Positions 34,578 to 44,251 of a DNA stretch of 64,000 nt are shown here, piece by piece. The notes below the pieces were generated by a model. The model ran no database searches. It was not told the origin of the DNA and saw only the letters and a list, made by a program, of their open reading frames with translations. Both the position numbers and the translations under genes were made by a program. The number at the start of each line of letters is the position of its first letter. The stretch's first letter is position 1. Source of the stretch: Oscillospiraceae bacterium (GTDB lineage Bacteria; Bacillota; Clostridia; Oscillospirales; Acutalibacteraceae); the NCBI GenBank assembly GCA_029098185.1, contig JAQXNV010000022.1:1-64000 (forward strand), given 5' to 3'.

Positions 34578-36497
34578 TTGGATAACAAAAAAGCCCTCAG
34601 GAATTTGATCATTTATCTGGGCATTCCCATTGTGGTGATCATCATCATCGCCACGGTCTTTAGCGGCCGGCGCACCACGACCCAGAAATATTCGGAAATT
34701 CTCGGCGAGTTCGAGAACCAGAACGTTGTGGAATATTCCATGGATCTGGGCAACGGCGAAATGGTCATCAAGCTGAAGGATGGCAGAAACATTTCTTACG
34801 TTGCGCCCAATGTAGGCATGATGTATGATGACATCAAGCCTTATGTGGAGCAGTACAACAAAGCGCATCCCGACGAGAAAATGGTCGTGGATCTAAAGCG
34901 GGCACAGGAGACATCCTGGTTTATCAGTATGCTGCCGACGCTGATCATTTTTGCGCTGGGCATTCTGTTCTGGGTATTCATGATGCGGAAGATGAGCGCC
35001 GGCATGGGCGACCCGACCAAGCAGATGAATTTCGGCAAGGCGAAGATCAAAAATACCAACGACGAAAAGCGCAAGACTACCTTTAAAGATGTGGCCGGCG
35101 CCGATGAAGAAAAGGAAGAGCTGGAGGAGATCGTGGAATTCCTCAAAGACCCCAGCAAGTATAACCAGTTGGGCGCTCGAATCCCCAAGGGCGTGCTGCT
35201 GGTGGGCCCTCCAGGTACCGGTAAAACGCTGCTGGCAAGAGCGGTGGCCGGTGAAGCGGGCGTGCCGTTCTTCTCCATCTCCGGTTCCGACTTTGTGGAA
35301 ATGTTTGTCGGTGTTGGCGCGTCCCGTGTGCGGGACCTGTTTGACCAGGCAAAGAAAAACCATCCCTGCATCATCTTTATCGATGAGATCGACGCAGTTG
35401 GCCGTCAGCGTGGCGCCGGCTTAGGCGGCGGCCACGACGAGCGGGAACAGACCCTGAACCAGTTGCTGGTCGAAATGGACGGCTTTGGCGCCAACGAAGG
35501 CGTTATCATGATCGCCGCCACCAACCGGCCGGATATTCTGGACCCGGCACTGCTGCGTCCAGGCCGATTTGACCGCCGTGTTGTCGTGGGCTATCCGGAC
35601 ATCAAGGGCAGAGAGGAGATCCTGAAGGTCCACGCCAGAGGCAAGCCCCTGGCACCGGATGTGGATCTGAAGAAGATCGCCGGTTCCACTGCCGGCTTTA
35701 CCGGCGCAGACCTGGAGAACCTGCTCAATGAGGCGGCGCTGCTGGCAGCCAGAAAGAATCTGAAGGCCATCACCATGCAAGAGGTGGAGGATGCGACGAT
35801 CAAGGTCGTTGTCGGCACCGAGAAGAAGAGTCATGTGATGAACGAAAAGGAAAAGAAGCTGACAGCTTATCACGAAGGCGGTCACGCCATTGCGACGTAT
35901 TTCTGCGAGACACAGGATCCGGTCCATCAGATCTCCATCGTGCCCCGCGGCATGGCCGGCGGCTTTACCATGCAGATCCCCAGCGAGGACCGTTCTTACA
36001 AGTCCCGCAAGGAGATGCTGGAGGACCTGGTAGTCCTGCTGGGCGGCCGTGTGGCAGAAGCATTGGTGCTCCACGATATTTCCACCGGTGCCTCCAACGA
36101 CATTGAGCGGGCAACATCGACTGCCCGTTCCATGATCGTGAAGTACGGGATGAGCGACGCCCTTGGCCCCATCAAGTATGGCACCGACAACAGCGAACCA
36201 TTCCTGGGCAGAGATATGGGTCATGTGCGGGATTACTCTGAGGAGACCGCTTCGGAGATCGATGCAGAGCTGCGCCGGATGATCCACGACGCATATCAAA
36301 AGACGGAAACGATCCTCACCGAGCACATGGATAAGCTCCACGAGGTCGCCCAGTTCCTCTATCTCCACGAGAAGATGAGCGGCGCTGAGTTTGCGGCCAT
36401 CATGGAGAAAAAGACAGGGTCCATTCCCGTCGAGGCCAGCGAGCCATCAGGATCGGAAGATCCCGATGTGTCGGAGCAGCCGGATACAAACGCATAA
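34578..36497 (+). CDS. ftsH: ATP-dependent zinc metalloprotease FtsH
   Basis: A 639-residue membrane AAA+ protease that degrades membrane and regulatory proteins. Two membrane helices (about residues 9-28 and 113-137) flank a small extracytoplasmic domain; the AAA module has Walker [17 protein letters not shown] (about 211-226), Walker [18 protein letters not shown] and the SRH region [19 protein letters not shown]. The zinc motif is HEGGH (about 434-438), whereas most FtsH have HEAGH; the two His and Glu are kept. The tail is acidic. The TTG start at 34578 follows GAAGGAGTG. Confidence 0.98.
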   Translation: MDNKKALRNLIIYLGIPIVVIIIIATVFSGRRTTTQKYSEILGEFENQNVVEYSMDLGNGEMVIKLKDGRNISYVAPNVGMMYDDIKPYVEQYNKAHPDEKMVVDLKRAQETSWFISMLPTLIIFALGILFWVFMMRKMSAGMGDPTKQMNFGKAKIKNTNDEKRKTTFKDVAGADEEKEELEEIVEFLKDPSKYNQLGARIPKGVLLVGPPGTGKTLLARAVAGEAGVPFFSISGSDFVEMFVGVGASRVRDLFDQAKKNHPCIIFIDEIDAVGRQRGAGLGGGHDEREQTLNQLLVEMDGFGANEGVIMIAATNRPDILDPALLRPGRFDRRVVVGYPDIKGREEILKVHARGKPLAPDVDLKKIAGSTAGFTGADLENLLNEAALLAARKNLKAITMQEVEDATIKVVVGTEKKSHVMNEKEKKLTAYHEGGHAIATYFCETQDPVHQISIVPRGMAGGFTMQIPSEDRSYKSRKEMLEDLVVLLGGRVAEALVLHDISTGASNDIERATSTARSMIVKYGMSDALGPIKYGTDNSEPFLGRDMGHVRDYSEETASEIDAELRRMIHDAYQKTETILTEHMDKLHEVAQFLYLHEKMSGAEFAAIMEKKTGSIPVEASEPSGSEDPDVSEQPDTNA

Positions 36498-36510
36498 TTC
36501 GGGCAAAATG

Positions 36511-36541
36511 AAAACTGCGGACAGCGTTCCGCAGTTTTTTC
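36511..36541 (+). terminator. Intrinsic terminator after ftsH
   Basis: AAAACTGCGG (36511-36520) pairs with CCGCAGTTTT (36529-36538) with a T-run to 36540. A second hairpin, TCCCGGA (36547-36553) with TCCGGGA (36560-36566), follows without a T-run. Confidence 0.9.
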
Positions 36542-36593
36542 TTTCGTCCCGGATCGTTCTCCGGGATTTCACGGAATGTTTCCATAGACAGCC

Positions 36594-36622
36594 TTGCAAT
36601 TTTCAGATAAAAGAACTATAAT
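36594..36622 (+). promoter_or_regulatory. Sigma-A promoter for the topoisomerase pair
   Basis: TTGCAA (36594-36599), 17-bp spacer, perfect TATAAT (36617-36622). The leader is about 60 nt. Confidence 0.87.
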
Positions 36623-36689
36623 CAATAATTAGTCCGTTTTGCAACGGGATGCTCAAAGGAGCAATGGAACAATAACGGGAGGAGATTCC

Positions 36690-38675
36690 TTGGCGAAAAA
36701 GAAACCGGAATACGGGAATGAAAGTATTTCATCGTTAAAAGGCGCCGACCGGGTACGCAAACGCCCGGCGGTCATTTTTGGGTCGGACGGCATCGAGGGC
36801 TGTGAGCATTCAGTTTTTGAGATTCTGTCCAACTCCATTGACGAAGCAAGAGAGGGATATGGAAAGAAGATCCTCATCACCCGCTACAATGATTACTCCG
36901 TAGAGGTGGAGGATTTTGGCCGTGGTATCCCTGTGGATTATAACCCCAACGAGGAGCGGTATAACTGGGAGCTGGTATTCTGCGAGCTATACGCCGGTGG
37001 CAAGTACAATAACGATGCCGACGAAAGCTATGAATATTCTCTGGGCCTCAACGGCCTGGGCCTCTGCTCTACCCAGTACGCCGCCGAGTATATGGACGTA
37101 GAGATCCGCCGGGACGGAGAGCGCTATACGCTGCACTTTGCCCACGGAGAAAATGAGGGCGGTCTGCAAAAAGAGCCCTACACCAAAAAGGATACAGGTA
37201 CCCGCATCCACTGGAAGCCGGATCTACAGGTGTTCACCGACATCGCCATTCCGGTGGACTATTATCTCGACACCATCAAGCGGCAGGCCATCGTCAATCA
37301 GGGCGTGCTGTTTGTGTTTCGCAATCAACTGGAAAACGGCAAATTCGAGACAACGGAATTCTGCTATGAAAACGGCATCGTAGACCACGCCAAAGAGCTG
37401 GCCGGTGACGATGCCCTGAGTACAGTGCAGTTCTGGCAGTCGGAGAAAAAGGTCCGGGACCGCAGTGACAAGCCGGAGTACAAGACGAAGATCAATGTGG
37501 CTGTGGCGTTTTCCAATAAGGTCCATGTGACGGAATATTACCACAATTCCAGTTGGCTGGAATATGGCGGCGCGCCGGACAAAGCGGTGCGCAATGCCTT
37601 TGTGTATCAGATCGACAGCTATTTAAAGCAAAACAACCGCTATAATAAAAACGAGAGCAAGATCACCTTTTCCGATGTAGAGGACTGTCTCATCATTGTG
37701 ATCTCCTCGTTTTCCAACCGCACATCCTATGAGAACCAGACGAAAAAGGCCATCACCAACAAGGGCATCCAGGACGCTATGGTCGAGATGCTCCGTCACA
37801 ATCTGGAGATCTATTTCATTGAAAATCCCATGGAAGCGGAGAAGATCGCCAACCAGGTCCTCATCAACAAGCGCAGCCGTGAGGATGCGGAAAAGACCCG
37901 CCTGAACCTGAAAAAGAAGCTGACCGGTACCATGTCTATCACCGACCGGGTGGCAAAATTCGTCGACTGCCGCAGCCGGGACGTCAGTGAGCGGGAGATC
38001 TTCATCGTGGAGGGTGACTCGGCTCTGGGCGCTTGTAAGCAGGCCAGAAACCCGGATTTTCAGGCCATTATGCCCATTCGGGGCAAGATCCTCAACTGCC
38101 TGAAGGCCGACTACGATAAGATCTTTAAAAGCGACATCATCACCGATCTGCTGAAGGTTTTGGGCTGTGGCGTAGAAGTCAAGAACAAAGCCAACAAAAA
38201 TCTCGCCACCTTCGATCTGCGTCAGCTTCGCTGGAACAAGATCATCCTCTGTACCGATGCCGATGTGGACGGCTTTCAGATCCGCACGCTTTTGCTGACG
38301 ATGCTTTACCGTTTGACGCCTACCCTCATCGAGGAAGGCCGGGTGTTTATTGCGGAGTCGCCGCTGTATGAGATCACCACCAAAAGCGATACCTATTTTG
38401 CTTACACAGAAAAAGAAAAGGATATGTTTTTGCAGCGCATTGGCGACCAGAAGTTTACGATTCAACGCTCGAAAGGTCTCGGCGAAAACGAGCCGGAAAT
38501 GATGAACCTGACCACCATGAATCCGGAAACACGGCGGCTCATCAAAGTGATGCCCACAGATGCCCAGCACACAGCGGAGGTCTTTGACCTGCTGCTGGGG
38601 GATAATCTGGCCGGGCGCAAGTCCTTTATTGCGGAGAACGGATACCTGTATCTGGATTCCGCGGATGTATCTTAA
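36690..38675 (+). CDS. parE: Atypical type IIA topoisomerase, ATPase (GyrB/ParE-like) subunit
   Basis: A 661-residue protein with GHKL ATPase, transducer and Toprim domains. The ATP site keeps FEILSNSIDEA (GyrB: EVVDNxIDEA), VEDFGRGIP (second Asp of DDGRG replaced by Phe) and SLGLNGLGLCS; the Toprim acids are in VEGDSALGACKQAR and CTDADVDGFQIRTLLLT, where GyrB has GSHIRTLLLT. SKGLGENEPEMM near the end matches QRYKGLGEM. It diverges clearly from canonical GyrB, so this is a second, clostridial-type topoisomerase and not the gyrase; assignment to topoisomerase IV is an inference. TTG 36690 follows GGGAGGAG. The A subunit begins 20 bases downstream. Confidence 0.85.
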   Translation: MAKKKPEYGNESISSLKGADRVRKRPAVIFGSDGIEGCEHSVFEILSNSIDEAREGYGKKILITRYNDYSVEVEDFGRGIPVDYNPNEERYNWELVFCELYAGGKYNNDADESYEYSLGLNGLGLCSTQYAAEYMDVEIRRDGERYTLHFAHGENEGGLQKEPYTKKDTGTRIHWKPDLQVFTDIAIPVDYYLDTIKRQAIVNQGVLFVFRNQLENGKFETTEFCYENGIVDHAKELAGDDALSTVQFWQSEKKVRDRSDKPEYKTKINVAVAFSNKVHVTEYYHNSSWLEYGGAPDKAVRNAFVYQIDSYLKQNNRYNKNESKITFSDVEDCLIIVISSFSNRTSYENQTKKAITNKGIQDAMVEMLRHNLEIYFIENPMEAEKIANQVLINKRSREDAEKTRLNLKKKLTGTMSITDRVAKFVDCRSRDVSEREIFIVEGDSALGACKQARNPDFQAIMPIRGKILNCLKADYDKIFKSDIITDLLKVLGCGVEVKNKANKNLATFDLRQLRWNKIILCTDADVDGFQIRTLLLTMLYRLTPTLIEEGRVFIAESPLYEITTKSDTYFAYTEKEKDMFLQRIGDQKFTIQRSKGLGENEPEMMNLTTMNPETRRLIKVMPTDAQHTAEVFDLLLGDNLAGRKSFIAENGYLYLDSADVS

Positions 38676-38695
38676 AGAAAGGCAGGAAACCCAGG

Positions 38696-40933
38696 ATGCC
38701 AAGAAAGAAAAAACAGCAGAGCAGCCCGTCCCTGCCCAAGGTACACGGGATCATCGAGGGCGCCGGCGAGATCATGGAGCAGCAGATCACCGACACACTG
38801 GAACAAAACTATATGCCCTATGCCATGAGCGTGATCTTGTCCCGTGCCATCCCGGAGATCGACGGCTTTAAGCCCTCTCACCGGAAATTGCTCTACACCA
38901 TGTATAAGATGGGGCTGCTGGGCAGTGCTAGGACAAAATCGGCCAATATCGTGGGCCAGACCATGAAGCTGAATCCCCACGGCGACAGCGCCATTTACGA
39001 TACCATGGTGCGGCTCAGCAGAGGCTATGAGGCGTTGCTGCATCCTTATGTGGACTCCAAGGGCAACTTTGGTAAATTCTATTCTCGGGACATGGCCTGG
39101 GCGGCTTCTCGATATACGGAAGCCCGGCTCGATGATCTGTGTCAGGAGCTGTTCCGGGACATCGACAAGGATACCGTCGATTTTGTGGACAATTACGACA
39201 ACACCATGAAAGAGCCAACACTGCTGCCGGCCACGTTCCCGTCGGTGCTGGTCAATGCCAATACCGGTATCGCTGTGGGCATGGCCAGTTCTATCTGTCC
39301 GTTTAACCTGAGCGAGGTGTGTCAGACCACCATCGACTTTCTGAAAAAGAAGGATCACGATATTCTTTCTACCCTCATTGCGCCGGATTTTCCCGGCGGT
39401 GGGCAGATCATCTATGATAAAGATGCGCTGTCATCTATTTATCGCACAGGCCGGGGCAGCTTTAAGGTGCGGGCCCGCTACGGCTACGATAAAGGACAAA
39501 ACTGCATCGACATCACCCAGATCCCGCCGACGACAACGGTGGAGGTCATTGTGGAAAAGATCGTCGATCTGGTGCGCCAGGGCAAGATCAAGGAGATCTC
39601 CGACATCCGGGACGAGACCGGCTTGGATGGCCTAAAGATCACCATCGACTTAAAGCGGGGCACCGATCCGGAAAAGCTGATGCAGCGATTGTTCCGCATG
39701 ACGACACTGGAGGATTCCTTCTCCTGCAACTTTAATGTTCTGGTCGGCGGCGTGCCAAAGGTCATGGGCATTGCGGAATTGCTGGAGGAGTGGACGGCGT
39801 TCCGGATAGAATGTGTGCGCCGGAGAACGTATTTTGACCTGACAAAGAAAAAGGAAAAGCTGCACCTGTTAGAAGGTCTCCAGTCCATTTTGCTGGACAT
39901 CGACAAGGCTATCGCCATCGTGCGCCACACGGAAGAGGAAACCATGGTCGTGCCGAACCTCATGGAAGGATTTGGCATTGACGAGACCCAGGCAGAATAT
40001 GTAGCGGAGATCAAGCTGCGCCACCTGAACCGGGAATATATCTTAAAGCGCACAGCGGAGATCGAGCAGCTCCAGAAAGACATCGATGCGCTGCAATCCA
40101 TTTTGGACAGCAGGACAAAGGTGAAGAACATCATCATTTCCGAGCTGCAGCAGGTGATGAAGAAGTACGGTCAGCCCCGAAAGACCATGCTGCTCTATCC
40201 CGACGACATCCGGCAGGAGGCGGCAGCAGAGGAGGTGCCGGATTATCCGGTACACCTGTTCTTTACGAAAGAGGGCTACTTTAAAAAGATCACGCCTCAG
40301 TCTCTGCGGATGAGCGGCGACCACAAGCTGAAGGAGGGCGATGCCATCGCGCAGACATTGGAGCGCACCAATGGCTGTGATCTGCTGTTCTTTACCGACA
40401 AGGCCACCGTCTATAAGACAAAAGCCAGCGAATTTTCCGATACCAAAACCAGCGTCATGGGCGATTACGTTCCGGCAAAGCTGTCGATGGAAGAGGGAGA
40501 ATCCGCCGTTTACATGGTGGCCACAAAGGATTACACCGGCTATCTGCTGTTTTGCTTTGCTAACGGAAAGGTGGCAAAAGTTCCCCTTTCGGCCTATGCC
40601 ACCAAAACCAACCGAAAAAAGCTGGTGGGCGCATACAGTGATAAAAGTCCCTTGGCCGGTATCGTCTATCTTCCCAAAGACGGCGAGCTGCTGCTGACTT
40701 CCTCTACAGGCCGGCTGCTGCTGCTTTCTACTGCGGAAATCGCAGAAAAGGCTACCCGCAGCACCCAGGGCGTCGTGGTGATGACGCTGCGGAAAAATCA
40801 GACATTGACCGGTGCCTGCGCCTATGGAGAGGGAATGCTCCATGACCCGGACCGTTACCGGAAAAAGCTGCCGTCTATCGGTGCGCTGCCCAGCGAAGAG
40901 GATCAGATGGGGGAGCAGCTCATGCTGGAATAA
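38696..40933 (+). CDS. parC: Atypical type IIA topoisomerase, DNA-cleaving (GyrA/ParC-like) subunit
   Basis: A 745-residue partner of the upstream ATPase. YMPYAMSVILSRAIPEIDG (about residues 39-57) starts the winged-helix domain; the active-site Tyr is in SRYTEARL (about 138-145); the quinolone-determining region has NPHGDSAIYDTMVRL. A long coiled-coil tower and a C-terminal beta-pinwheel with degenerate repeats (about 505-700) follow; I do not see the gyrase-specific GyrA box, which favours decatenation over supercoiling. The ATG at 38696 follows AAAGAAAGG. No typical terminator follows; three hairpins lie at 40938-41030. Confidence 0.87.
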   Translation: MPRKKKQQSSPSLPKVHGIIEGAGEIMEQQITDTLEQNYMPYAMSVILSRAIPEIDGFKPSHRKLLYTMYKMGLLGSARTKSANIVGQTMKLNPHGDSAIYDTMVRLSRGYEALLHPYVDSKGNFGKFYSRDMAWAASRYTEARLDDLCQELFRDIDKDTVDFVDNYDNTMKEPTLLPATFPSVLVNANTGIAVGMASSICPFNLSEVCQTTIDFLKKKDHDILSTLIAPDFPGGGQIIYDKDALSSIYRTGRGSFKVRARYGYDKGQNCIDITQIPPTTTVEVIVEKIVDLVRQGKIKEISDIRDETGLDGLKITIDLKRGTDPEKLMQRLFRMTTLEDSFSCNFNVLVGGVPKVMGIAELLEEWTAFRIECVRRRTYFDLTKKKEKLHLLEGLQSILLDIDKAIAIVRHTEEETMVVPNLMEGFGIDETQAEYVAEIKLRHLNREYILKRTAEIEQLQKDIDALQSILDSRTKVKNIIISELQQVMKKYGQPRKTMLLYPDDIRQEAAAEEVPDYPVHLFFTKEGYFKKITPQSLRMSGDHKLKEGDAIAQTLERTNGCDLLFFTDKATVYKTKASEFSDTKTSVMGDYVPAKLSMEEGESAVYMVATKDYTGYLLFCFANGKVAKVPLSAYATKTNRKKLVGAYSDKSPLAGIVYLPKDGELLLTSSTGRLLLLSTAEIAEKATRSTQGVVVMTLRKNQTLTGACAYGEGMLHDPDRYRKKLPSIGALPSEEDQMGEQLMLE

Positions 40934-40937
40934 AAAA

Positions 40938-41030
40938 GCGGGAGTCCCGCCAATAGCGAGACCCCCGCGGCGGCATCTGTCTGCAAACACAAAAAGATAG
41001 ATGCCATTCCTTACGATTCCCGTTAGGGAA
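40938..41030 (+). other. Three consecutive hairpins after the topoisomerase genes
   Basis: GCGGG/CCCGC (40938-40942 with 40946-40950), GGCATCTGTCT with AGATAGATGCC (40972-40982 with 40995-41005, one G-T pair), and TTCCC/GGGAA (41017-41021 with 41026-41030). None has a T-run, so they are not classical terminators; they may stabilise the 3' end or slow the polymerase. Confidence 0.5.
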
Positions 41031-41059
41031 AGAAATATGCAGAAATTTTTGCAGAAAAC

Positions 41060-41088
41060 TTGATTCTATGGGAAATGTATGCTACAAT
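41060..41088 (+). promoter_or_regulatory. Promoter for secG
   Basis: TTGATT (41060-41065), 17-bp spacer, and an extended -10 TGC TACAAT (41080-41088). Confidence 0.85.
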
Positions 41089-41132
41089 AATATGCAATGT
41101 TTTGGATTAGACAAATTTGGAGGGTATAAAAC

Positions 41133-41561
41133 ATGAGCGGTTGGGAGATAGCATTAGGCATCGTGCTGCTGGTATTCTCCGTCGTTCTTGTTGCCATCGT
41201 GCTTTCCCAGCAGGGCGAGCAGCGCAACAGCGGCGTGATTACCGGCGGTTCCTCAGATACCTACATTTCGAAAAACTCCGGTCGGACCATTGACGCGTTT
41301 TTGGCCAGATGGACCAAATTTTTCGCAATTGGATTTTTCCTGTGTGTCATTGCGGTCAATATCGTTGTGTTCTGTCTCACCGGCGGAGCTTCCGCAGAAA
41401 ATGCGGCTGCTGAGACCGCCGGGGATACCAGCTCTGTCGCCAGCGTTGTAGAGGATACTTCCTCTGCCCAGAGCGGTGCGGAGCAGAGTGCGGCAGCAGC
41501 TTCTTCGTCAGAAGCTGTCAGCACGGCGAATGAGACGACTGCCGAGAGCAGTGCTGCCTGA
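41133..41561 (+). CDS. secG: Protein translocase subunit SecG with long acidic tail
   Basis: A 142-residue protein. Residues 1-85 are a standard SecG: two membrane helices (about 5-24 and 61-82) flanking a glycine/serine-rich loop (QQGEQRNSGVITGGSSDTY). SecG assists SecYE in the membrane. The remaining 55 residues are a low-complexity Ala/Ser/Glu-rich tail, not part of the family core, which roughly doubles the usual length of about 75. The ATG follows TTTGGAGGG. It is monocistronic, with promoter 41060-41088 and terminator 41581-41608. secG before rnr is the usual Firmicute order. Confidence 0.93.
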   Translation: MSGWEIALGIVLLVFSVVLVAIVLSQQGEQRNSGVITGGSSDTYISKNSGRTIDAFLARWTKFFAIGFFLCVIAVNIVVFCLTGGASAENAAAETAGDTSSVASVVEDTSSAQSGAEQSAAAASSSEAVSTANETTAESSAA

Positions 41562-41580
41562 GTATCTTTGGCAGGACAGG

Positions 41581-41608
41581 CCCCGCTTCAGTGCAAGCGG
41601 GGTTTTTT
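41581..41608 (+). terminator. Intrinsic terminator after secG
   Basis: CCCCGCTT (41581-41588) pairs with AAGCGGGG (41595-41602), loop CAGTGC, then six T. Confidence 0.93.
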
Positions 41609-41681
41609 CATAGGATTTTGCCAAAAACCTTCCGCATGATCTGCCCACAAATGGACCATACTAAGATCCCATGGAGGAAAC

Positions 41682-43835
41682 ATGAAGTATCAGATTGAGG
41701 CGCTGAAAGCGCAGATTTTAACAGAATTACAAACCATTGGAAAGCCGGTAGCTGCCGGGGATTTGATGACATGGATGGCTGTGCCGGAAAGCGACCGCCG
41801 TCTGTTCGACATCAGCGTCGGCCAGCTCAATAACGAGGAGAAGATCTTTGTCAGCAACAAAAAAGTGCTGCGGCTAAACGAGCATCCCACAAGCAAAAAA
41901 GCGGTCATCACCTCCCAGTCCAAAGGCTTTGCCTTTGCCCGGCCCGATGACGGGACACCGGATGTGTTCATCCACTTCAGCAAGCTGGGCGACGCCATGA
42001 TCCGGGACACCGTATTGCTGCGGGACATCGTTACCGATGACCGGGGGGTGTCTGGCCGTGTCGATAAGATCCTGGAGCGGGGGGACCGCAACACTACCGG
42101 TAAGGTGGAGCGCAACGATGGCTATCTGGAGTTCGTGGCGGATATTCCCATCCGTTACGGTGTGCAGATCGACCGTTCTACCTTAAAGGGCGTCAATGAG
42201 GGGGACAAGGTCTACGCTAAGCTGGACCGCAATCCCCGCAACGGCCGCCTCATTGCCCGGATTACAAAGGTCTTTGGCAAGGCGGATTCTGCCCGTATCT
42301 GCGCCAATGCCATTTTGGAGCAGAACGACATCGTGACCAAATTTCCGAAGGATGTGCTGGACGAGGCATCCCGTGTGGCCAAGGAGCCCATCACGCCGGA
42401 AGAACGGAAAAAGCGGGCCGATTTTACGAAGCTCCCGATTTTGACTATCGACAGTGCCGATGCCAAAGACCTGGACGACGCCATCTGTGTGGAGAAAACA
42501 GAGAGTGGATATTCCCTGGGCGTTCACATTGCCGACGTGTCCTTCTATGTCCGGGAAGGCAGTAAGCTGGATCAGGAGGCCATGCGCCGGGGCACTTCCG
42601 TCTACCTGCCGGACCGTGTTGTGCCCATGCTGCCCACAGCCTTGTCCAACGATGCCTGCTCCCTCAACGCCAACGAGGAAAAGCGCGCTTTTTCCGCCAC
42701 CATTGCGCTCAATCACGACGGCGACATTGTGGATTATCAGTTCCAGAAGTCTATCATCGTGTCGAAGGTCCGCGGCGTGTATAGCGAGGTCAATAAGATC
42801 TTTGACGGCACTGCCTCTGACGAACTGCTGGAGAAGTATGCGCCGGTGATGGACAGCCTGTTGGCCGCCAGAGAGCTGGCAACTGTGCTGAAAGAAAAAT
42901 CCCGCCGCAGCGGCACCATGGAGATCGAGAGCAATGAATCGAAGTTTATCCTGGACGAAAACGGTGTGTGCATCGATGTGCAGCCGAGAACCACCGGCGA
43001 AGCGGAGGAGATGATCGAGCAGCTCATGATCGCCGCTAACCAGGCGGCGGCCAAGATGGGAGAAAAGTACGACATTCCTTTTGTCTACCGTGTCCACCAG
43101 CAGCCAGACCCGGAGCGCATTGCCGTTTTGTGCGACTTGCTCAGCGCGCTGAAGCTGAACTTTGGCGGCTTGCGGAAGAACAATCCCAAGACGGGAGAGT
43201 TTGCCGCCGTCATGGACCAGACAAAGGGGACCCCACTGCACAAGATCGTCTCCTTGCAGGTGCTGCGGACCATGGAAAAGGCACGATACGCTACCGATCC
43301 CCTGGGCCACTTTGGCCTGGCACTGGAGGATTACAGCCACTTTACTTCGCCGATCCGGCGGTATCCGGATACTTGCATCCATCGGATCCTGTCCGCCCTG
43401 TGCGAGACGAAAAACGTCAAGCAGATCAAGGAGCGCTTTACCGCCTACGCCAACACCGTTGCCAGAGATTGTTCTCGTCTGGAGGTCAATGCCATGGTCG
43501 CTGAGCGGACGGCGGACGACTGCTTTATCGCCGAGTATATGCGACGCCATATCGGCGAGGAATTTGACGGCGTCATCTGCGGCGTTACCCCGAAGGGCGT
43601 GTTCGTGGAGCTGGAAAGCAGTGCCGAGGGCTTTGTGCCGGTCGATACGTTTGAGGATGCGCGGTTCGTCTTTGACGGTATGCTGACCCAGACCGACGAG
43701 ATCAGCAAGCTGACCATGACCATTGGCCAGCCTTTGCGCATCCGGGTGGTGTCCGCCGATGTTTCCACCGGCCGCATCGACTTTGTCCCGGCAACGGGGA
43801 CTCTCCAGTCCCTCGGGGCGCCGATCCAGGCTTAA
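41682..43835 (+). CDS. rnr: Ribonuclease R
   Basis: A 717-residue 3'-5' exonuclease that degrades structured RNA and helps tmRNA-mediated quality control. Domains in order: N-terminal helix-turn-helix-like segment, cold-shock-type RNA-binding domains (about residues 60-215), the RNB catalytic domain with TIDSADAKDLDDAICVEK (about 256-273) and ADVSFYVREGS, HFTSPIRRYPD (about 554-564), and a C-terminal S1 domain (about 625-710). The ATG at 41682 follows GGAGGAAAC. No convincing promoter is seen between the secG terminator and the gene. smpB and ssrA, its common neighbours, are not here. Confidence 0.97.
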   Translation: MKYQIEALKAQILTELQTIGKPVAAGDLMTWMAVPESDRRLFDISVGQLNNEEKIFVSNKKVLRLNEHPTSKKAVITSQSKGFAFARPDDGTPDVFIHFSKLGDAMIRDTVLLRDIVTDDRGVSGRVDKILERGDRNTTGKVERNDGYLEFVADIPIRYGVQIDRSTLKGVNEGDKVYAKLDRNPRNGRLIARITKVFGKADSARICANAILEQNDIVTKFPKDVLDEASRVAKEPITPEERKKRADFTKLPILTIDSADAKDLDDAICVEKTESGYSLGVHIADVSFYVREGSKLDQEAMRRGTSVYLPDRVVPMLPTALSNDACSLNANEEKRAFSATIALNHDGDIVDYQFQKSIIVSKVRGVYSEVNKIFDGTASDELLEKYAPVMDSLLAARELATVLKEKSRRSGTMEIESNESKFILDENGVCIDVQPRTTGEAEEMIEQLMIAANQAAAKMGEKYDIPFVYRVHQQPDPERIAVLCDLLSALKLNFGGLRKNNPKTGEFAAVMDQTKGTPLHKIVSLQVLRTMEKARYATDPLGHFGLALEDYSHFTSPIRRYPDTCIHRILSALCETKNVKQIKERFTAYANTVARDCSRLEVNAMVAERTADDCFIAEYMRRHIGEEFDGVICGVTPKGVFVELESSAEGFVPVDTFEDARFVFDGMLTQTDEISKLTMTIGQPLRIRVVSADVSTGRIDFVPATGTLQSLGAPIQA

Positions 43836-43843
43836 ACGCAAGG

Positions 43844-43870
43844 AAGAGAGGGGTTTACCTCTCTTTTTTT
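43844..43870 (+). terminator. Intrinsic terminator after rnr
   Basis: AAGAGAGG (43844-43851) pairs with CCTCTCTT (43858-43865), followed by T to 43870. Confidence 0.92.
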
Positions 43871-43934
43871 GTGCATATTTTTGCCTATTTTCCCGTATGT
43901 ATTATAGAATTTATTGGGAGAGGGGCAACTTTCT

Positions 43935-44195
43935 ATGACGCTGACCGTGGCCATTTGCGGCGCTTCTATTTTTGTGGCTCTGGTGTTTGCCCACTATCTG
44001 GCAGGCGCTGAAAAACTATTGCTGTGTGCCCTGGGCAGTGCCGCTTTGGGGATCGGCTCCCTGCTTCTGCTCAATGTTACCGGACTGCTCACCGGCGTGT
44101 CTCTGCCGCTGAGTTTGCTGACATTGGGCGTTTCCATGGCCGGTGGTCCTTCTGGCGTGGCGCTGCTGCTGATCCTCAACACCTGGATCGTATAA
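43935..44195 (+). CDS. bofA: BofA-like pro-sigmaK processing inhibitor
   Basis: An 86-residue, almost entirely hydrophobic protein with two or three membrane segments and a Gly-rich C-terminal section (SMAGGPSGVALLLILNTWIV) typical of the BofA/SpoIVFA-binding family. In Bacillus BofA sits in the outer forespore membrane and restrains the SpoIVFB protease that activates sigma-K. The ATG at 43935 follows GGGAGAGGGG; an upstream TTG at 43914 overlaps that site. It precedes spoIIR with a terminator hairpin between them, so this pair forms a small sporulation locus. A possible sigma-E -35 (GCATATT 43873-43879) has no good -10. Confidence 0.8.
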   Translation: MTLTVAICGASIFVALVFAHYLAGAEKLLLCALGSAALGIGSLLLLNVTGLLTGVSLPLSLLTLGVSMAGGPSGVALLLILNTWIV

Positions 44196-44214
44196 TCTGG
44201 AACTTTCTGCCAAT

Positions 44215-44251
44215 ACTCCAGTCACAAAACCTGTGATTGGAGTGTTTTTTT
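44215..44251 (+). terminator. Terminator whose 3' arm contains the spoIIR ribosome site
   Basis: ACTCCAGTCACA (44215-44226) pairs with TGTGATTGGAGT (44232-44243; one G-T pair), loop AAACC, then G and seven T (44245-44251). The Shine-Dalgarno GGAG for spoIIR (44239-44242) is inside the 3' arm, and the spoIIR ATG follows directly at 44252. Transcripts from bofA would either stop here or have the spoIIR site paired. Confidence 0.82.

Noticed and set aside
42183..43841. 552-codon open frame on the - strand
   Set aside because: Antisense shadow of rnr, with His/Gln/Leu-rich composition typical of such frames.
43873..43902. Sigma-E promoter before bofA (GCATATT as -35)
   Set aside because: The -35 matches well, but the sequence at the right distance (CGTATGTA) matches the sigma-E -10 poorly, so I mention it only in passing.
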